Assembly (NCBI RefSeq): GCF_050003625.1
Contig: NC_134398.1
Coordinates: 68,394,891 to 68,458,890, forward strand
Length of the DNA: 64,000 bases
Direction: 5' to 3'
Origin: Haematobia irritans
Lineage: Eukaryota; Arthropoda; Insecta; Diptera; Muscidae
Shown: positions 59,725-64,000 of the stretch, one piece after another
Position numbering within the stretch: position 1 is the first letter of the stretch
Layout: each line of letters begins with the position of its first letter
Notes under the pieces: generated by a model
What the model was told of the DNA's origin: nothing
Database searches by the model: none
What the model saw: only the letters and a program-made list of their open reading frames with translations
Program-made: the position numbers and the translations under genes

Positions 59725-61024
59725 TTATTTTAAATTAATTAAATTCACAAATTTTTGATGCATCGACTTTGCTAAGTTCTTCGTAAATATATCAGCCACC
59801 ATTTCTTCCGTTGGACAATAAACCAATTTTATTGAATTTGATTTTATCAGATCTCTGATATGATGATATTTAACATCCACATACTTTGTTCTTTTATGAT
59901 GTACAGGGTTAGATGCCAATTGCAAAGCTCCTTGGTTGATTGTAACAAACTCTTCTTTCATGGAAATAACACAATTACCAATAAAAAATACTGATCCTGA
60001 AAATGACTTTCTATCTGTAGTGCATCCTCCCCAATCAGCATCGGCATAACCAATGAGTTTTCCATTTCCACAACTAAAATGTAACTTCATATTGTTAGTT
60101 CCTTTTAAATATCTCAAAAATTGTTTTGCTGCTGTTAAATGCTCCACGTGCGGGTCTTTGTGTCTTTGAGAAAGCTTGGAAACTGAATGGAGTATATCAG
60201 CGCGCGTTGTCAGGGCTACGTACAGTAAGGAACCGATCAATGATTGGTATTCGGTGGTATCTGTTTTTCTGCAGTTGTTTTCATATTTAACTTGGAAACC
60301 AGGAGTTGAAGGTACTGCAGCTGGCTTACAGTTTTCCCTTATCGGTTACTTCAAATGTTTTTGAAATTTCCTCCTTTAATTCTTTTTCACTTTCACATCC
60401 AATAATTAAGTCGTCCACGTAAACAGCTATTAACATTAAATAACCATTTCGATTTCTCTTTGTATAAACAAGGCTCATTGTCACATCTTTGAAATCCAAT
60501 CTTGCACATAAAATCATTTAACGTTCCATTCCCGACCCGCTTGTTTAAGGCCATAAATGGATTTGTTTAAACGCAGGACTTTATTTTTGTTCTTCTCATC
60601 GACAAATCCTTCTGGTTGACTCATATAGATTTCTTCATTCAATTGCCCATTTAAATATGCTGTGACAACGTCTAGCTGATGCAAGTGCATTTTGTTTTCT
60701 ACGGCTAATGCAAGTAGCAAACGAATAGCAGAATATCTTGCTACAGGCGAAAATGTTTCGTTGTAATCTATGCCGAATCTCTGGCTACAACCTTTGGCGA
60801 CCAGCCTTGCTTTATAGCGCTCCACCTGTCCGTTCTTATTCTTCTTTGTTGCACTTGCAATTTATAGGCTTACACCCACGAGGAAAATCCAACATTGTCC
60901 ACGTATTCTTGTGTTCATGAGACAGCATCTCATTTTCCATGGCTTGTTTCCATTCATTACATAATTTACTGGATAATTCTTCTTTACACGTTTTAGGTAT
61001 AATATCCCTCACCACATTATTCAG
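59725..61024 (-). pseudogene. copia-type pol remnant (RT and RNase H)
   Basis: Minus-strand Ty1/copia fragments in changing frames. RT start (60825-60514: [32 protein letters not shown]), RT palm with VYVDDLIIG (60517-60326), and RT end plus RNase H (60240-59725: GYADADWGGCTTDRKSFSG, ending near KNLAKSMHQKF). The start is cut by the LINE at 61025. No integrase, gag or LTR seen. Confidence 0.9.
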
Positions 61025-61162
61025 TAGGTTAGGTTAGGTTAAAGTGGCAGCCCGATTAAGATTCAGGCTCACTTAGACTATTCAGTCCATTGTGATACCA
61101 CATTAACTAAAAGTACCTATTACAAATGGGCACTTCTAGTTTTAACCGCTGAACCTTCTTGA

Positions 61163-62319
61163 TTATTTTTCTTTGTTGAACCAACCAGATTGTTCCAAAA
61201 ATATTAGCAGACTGCTTAAGTTAACGTTTTCCAGATCCGCCAGTAATCTGAAGCTATATGCTCCTAAAAGTTGCTTGCGCTTTACACAAAATGCAGGACA
61301 CTCACACAAGAGGTGTTTAATTGATTCTTTTTCCTCCGCATCATGACAGCTCATACAATAGTCATTATACTTCGCGCCAATAGTTTTTGCAAAATCTCCT
61401 ATCAGGCAGCGACCCGTTATAGCAGATATCAGGAGTGATATCTGACGTCTCGAGAACATTAGCATATCTAGTGTGCGGTTTAAGTTGAAATGGGGCCATA
61501 TTTGCTTGGTTCGTTACAACCCTTGCAATTCTCCCATCGAACATTTGCCATCATAACAGCCTTCTCACGCAGCATGAGCTTGCAGGTAGCTTGGGGCATA
61601 CCAACAAATTCTAGTTCCCCTGGAATATGTAAGGTAGTCCCTAACCTTGCCAACTCATCCGCTTCGCAGTTCCCCGGTATGTTCCTATGGCCAGGCACCC
61701 ATATTAGGTGAATATTGTACTGCTCAGCCATCTCATTGAGAGATTTGCGGCAATCGATGGCCGTTTTCGAGTTGAGGAACACAGATTCCAAGGATTTTAT
61801 TGCAGGTTGACTGTCTGAGTATATATTAATGCCCACATTTTTTGGAACATTACTTCTCAGCCAATTCGCCACCTCTCTTATTGCTAATATTTCAGCCTGA
61901 AAAACACTACAGTGATTAGGTAATCTTTTCGCTATTTGAAGTCCCAGATCATTAGAATATACTCCGAAACCCACTTGTCCATCCAATTTGGAGCAATCAG
62001 TGTAGAAATCTATATATTCTTTATCCCCCGGGGTCTGTGTGCACCACGCCTCACTGTTGGGGATTAGAGTCTCAAACTTTTTGTCGAAAAGTGGACTCGC
62101 CAAAGTGTAATCCACTACGTTAGGCACATCTGACATTATTTTGAGGACAGAACTGTGACCGTAACCATTTTCCGACCACAGCGATAGTTCGCGCAACCGC
62201 ACAGCCGTTGTTGCAGCTGACTGTTTGGCCAAAATGTCTAAAGGCAATAGATGCAGCATGACATTAAGGGAATTTGTTCCTGTCTTGCTGAATGCGCCTG
62301 AAATACACAAACACGCCAT
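61163..62319 (-). pseudogene. LINE RNase H and C-terminal Cys/His region
   Basis: RNase H with DFYTDCSKLDGQVGFGVYS (first Asp), VFQAEILAI (Glu), NIYSDSQPAIKSL (Asp) and WVPGHRNIPGN plus EADELA (His and last acidic residue), so all catalytic positions are present. A frameshift near 61490 separates it from the C-terminal segment with CMSCHDAEEKESIKHLLC. Confidence 0.9.
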
Positions 62320-62329
62320 ACGCTGAACT

Positions 62330-63346
62330 TTATCTAAACCAGACTACAACACCATATAGCATTATAGGTCTAACCACTGCCGTGTATAGCCAATGCACAA
62401 TTTTTGGTTTTAGTCCCCACTTTTTTCCTATTGCCTTTTTGCACGAGTACAAAGCTACAGTTGCCTTCCTCGCCCTTTCTTCAATATTAAGCTTAAAGTT
62501 CAGCTTCCTGTCCAAAATAACGCCAAGGTATTTTGCACAATCACCAAAGGGAATTTCAATACCCCCTAAGGAAATAGGCCTAACCGTGGGAGTTTTGCGA
62601 TCTTTGCAGTACATGACTAATTCTGACTTTGCAGGATTTACCCCAAGACCATTGTCTTTCGCCCATTGTTCAGTCATCCGGAGGGCCCTCTGAATAATAT
62701 CTCTGATTGTGAATGGGAATTTTCCCCTGACTGCCAGAGCCACATCATCTGCGTATGCCACCACTTTTATCCTTTCTTTTTCTAGAGTAACCAGAAGGCT
62801 ATTTATAGCAACATTCCAAAGAAGAGGTGATAGAACTCCTCCTTGGGGAGTGCCTCTGTTCACATACTTTTGTATGTTTGCTTGTCCTAGTGTGGCTGAA
62901 ATACGTCTCTTCATTAGCAGTTCGTCTAACAGCCTGAGTATACATGGATCAACATTCAGAGTTGTCAGTCCATTTAATATCGAGCTCGGATGGACATTAT
63001 TGAACGCCCCTTCGATGTCTAGAAACGCCACGATTGTGTATTCTTTGACAGATAGTGAGCTTTCAATAAAGCTGACTAGTTCATGTAGTGCGGTCTCAGT
63101 AGACCTGCCCTTCGAGTATGCATGCTGTCGTTTCGAGAACAAACTTGAATCGATGCTAGTTCTAAGATAAATATCTATCATCCTCTCCAGAGTCTTAAGT
63201 AGGAATGAGGATAAGCTGATTGGTCGGAAATCCTTCGCCCTCGAGTGAGAGGCTTTTCCCGCTTTAGGTATGAAAACGACTTTTGTTTCCCTCCACTTTC
63301 CTGGGATATATGATAAGTTGATACATCCTTTATATATCACCGACAA
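62330..63346 (-). pseudogene. LINE reverse transcriptase
   Basis: 338-codon frame with RT motifs in order: KDFRPISLSSFLLKTLERM, AFLDIEGAFNNV, GTPQGGVLSPLLWN, the active site VVAYADDVAL, and KYLGVILDRKLNFK. The catalytic YADD is intact. The frame starts after a premature stop caused upstream by AGA-to-TGA and ends in a frameshift before RNase H, so the full ORF2 is broken. Confidence 0.92.
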
Positions 63347-63381
63347 CCAGGGGATAATTTTGTCAGTTACAGCTTGTAACT

Positions 63382-63531
63382 CCGCCGGAGTAATTCCATC
63401 AGGTCCAGGGGATTTGAATGGTCCAAAGCTATTTAGCGCCCATCATATTCTAGTTTCCGCCGGAGTAATTCCATCAGGTCCAGGGGATTTGAATGGTCCA
63501 AAGCTATTTAGCGCCCATCTTATTCTAGTTT
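63382..63531. repeat. 75-bp in-frame tandem duplication in LINE
   Basis: 63382-63456 and 63457-63531 are direct copies differing at one visible base (catcatatt versus catcttatt). That change makes an Arg codon a stop on the minus strand. It duplicates the FKSPGPDGITPAE region at the RT start. Confidence 0.93.
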
Positions 63532-64000
63532 CCGATACAATTTCCTCGACAGGAAACGACCGCTGAGCAACTGTGGCACCGCCAGTATATGGTTCAACCG
63601 TCTGATTTCCAGGAAAATGTGTGTCCAATAGTACCTCCAGCGTCTACTCACTGGACGTTGTCCAATTGCCCTCCGATGTTTTAATGAAACCTGGAGGGGA
63701 GTTGGTGGATGCTAGAACCTTCCGTAGTCTGGAAGCCTCGGACGTATTCTCAATACTGCTGCAGTAAGCATTCCAAGAGTTATGCTGAGCCTTTCTCAGT
63801 TCTCGCTTGTATCCTCTCAGATTCTTCTTGTAAGCGTTCCAGTCCTCAGGGGCTCTGGTGGACTTTGCCTTGTTAAAGAGCTTCCTGCAGGATTTCCCCA
63901 TATTACTTAATTCCGTAGACCACCATGGTGGTCGATGTTTCCCCCTTGGCTTTCCTCTAGGGCATGCAGCTTTCAGTGAGATGTTGAAGGCCTTAGTAAT

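Larger units (their letters stand above)
61025..64000 (-). mobile_element. I/LOA-type LINE with RNase H, 3' part
   Basis: Minus-strand non-LTR element running off the right edge. In element order: end of the endonuclease-RT linker (63901-63644), RT start (63628-63443), RT (63346-62330), RNase H (62319-61480), C-terminal Cys/His segment (61465-61163), and a 3' tail ending in TAACC-type repeats at 61025. RT plus RNase H points to the I/LOA group. Several stops and frameshifts, so inactive here. A truncated relative lies at 10409-11131. Confidence 0.88.

Overview
The window is nuclear DNA of a higher fly. The only single-copy host gene is Gdi (Rab GDP-dissociation inhibitor). It encodes a complete 443-residue protein in three coding exons, nearly identical to my recollection of the Drosophila protein. 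The surrounding repeats (mini-me-like elements with GTCY repeats, a tctatagaa minisatellite, BEL, gypsy, copia, I/LOA-type LINEs, hobo-like and piggyBac-like MITEs) suggest a calyptrate, muscid-like genome. Species assignment is inference. The rest of the window is densely nested transposable elements.

Layout. 1-7064: a degenerate gypsy/errantivirus on the minus strand, carrying a tandem duplication of a deleted pol-env segment. 7065-9001 and 25402-25462: pieces of a second gypsy-type element, minus strand, whose Gag has a SAP-like N terminus. Its gag is split by a 16.4-kb hAT-type transposon (9002-25398, 8-bp target duplication) that retains a transposase C-terminal fragment, mini-me-like sequence and a LINE fragment. 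Into that transposon a very young 12,864-bp BEL/Pao element (12158-25021) inserted, with LTRs that read as identical and a 5-bp target duplication. Its leader in turn carries a hAT MITE, which carries a TTA-target MITE. 25461-32470: microsatellites, a TIR element, and a plus-strand relative of the split gypsy element ending in a perfect palindrome. 33211-38346: several TIR/MITE insertions and a dead Tc3/Minos-like transposase.

38763-47239: Gdi. Its 7.1-kb first coding intron holds a LINE fragment, several MITEs and a Penelope-type fragment that folds as a complete hammerhead ribozyme on the minus strand. 49240-53056: a Tc1-like element hosting a tRNA-derived SINE and two TTA-target MITEs. 53830-59404: a MITE with a nested piggyBac MITE, then a third gypsy-type element with a perfect tRNA-Lys primer site. 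59725-61024: copia pol remnants. 61025-64000: an I/LOA-type LINE on the minus strand, whose 3' tail is shared with the SINE.

Most noteworthy: (i) the hammerhead ribozyme at 42935-43003; (ii) the BEL leader, where the nonamer GGTAAGTAT occurs at least nine times on the plus strand, so the element RNA would carry AUACUUACC, the 5' end of U1 snRNA; (iii) a second BEL ORF duplicating the zinc-knuckle/protease module with the catalytic Asp lost; (iv) the LINE/SINE shared tail; (v) three MITE families with homologous termini and TWA target duplications. I found no CRISPR, rRNA or functional tRNA genes. All coordinates were read by eye, without alignment software.
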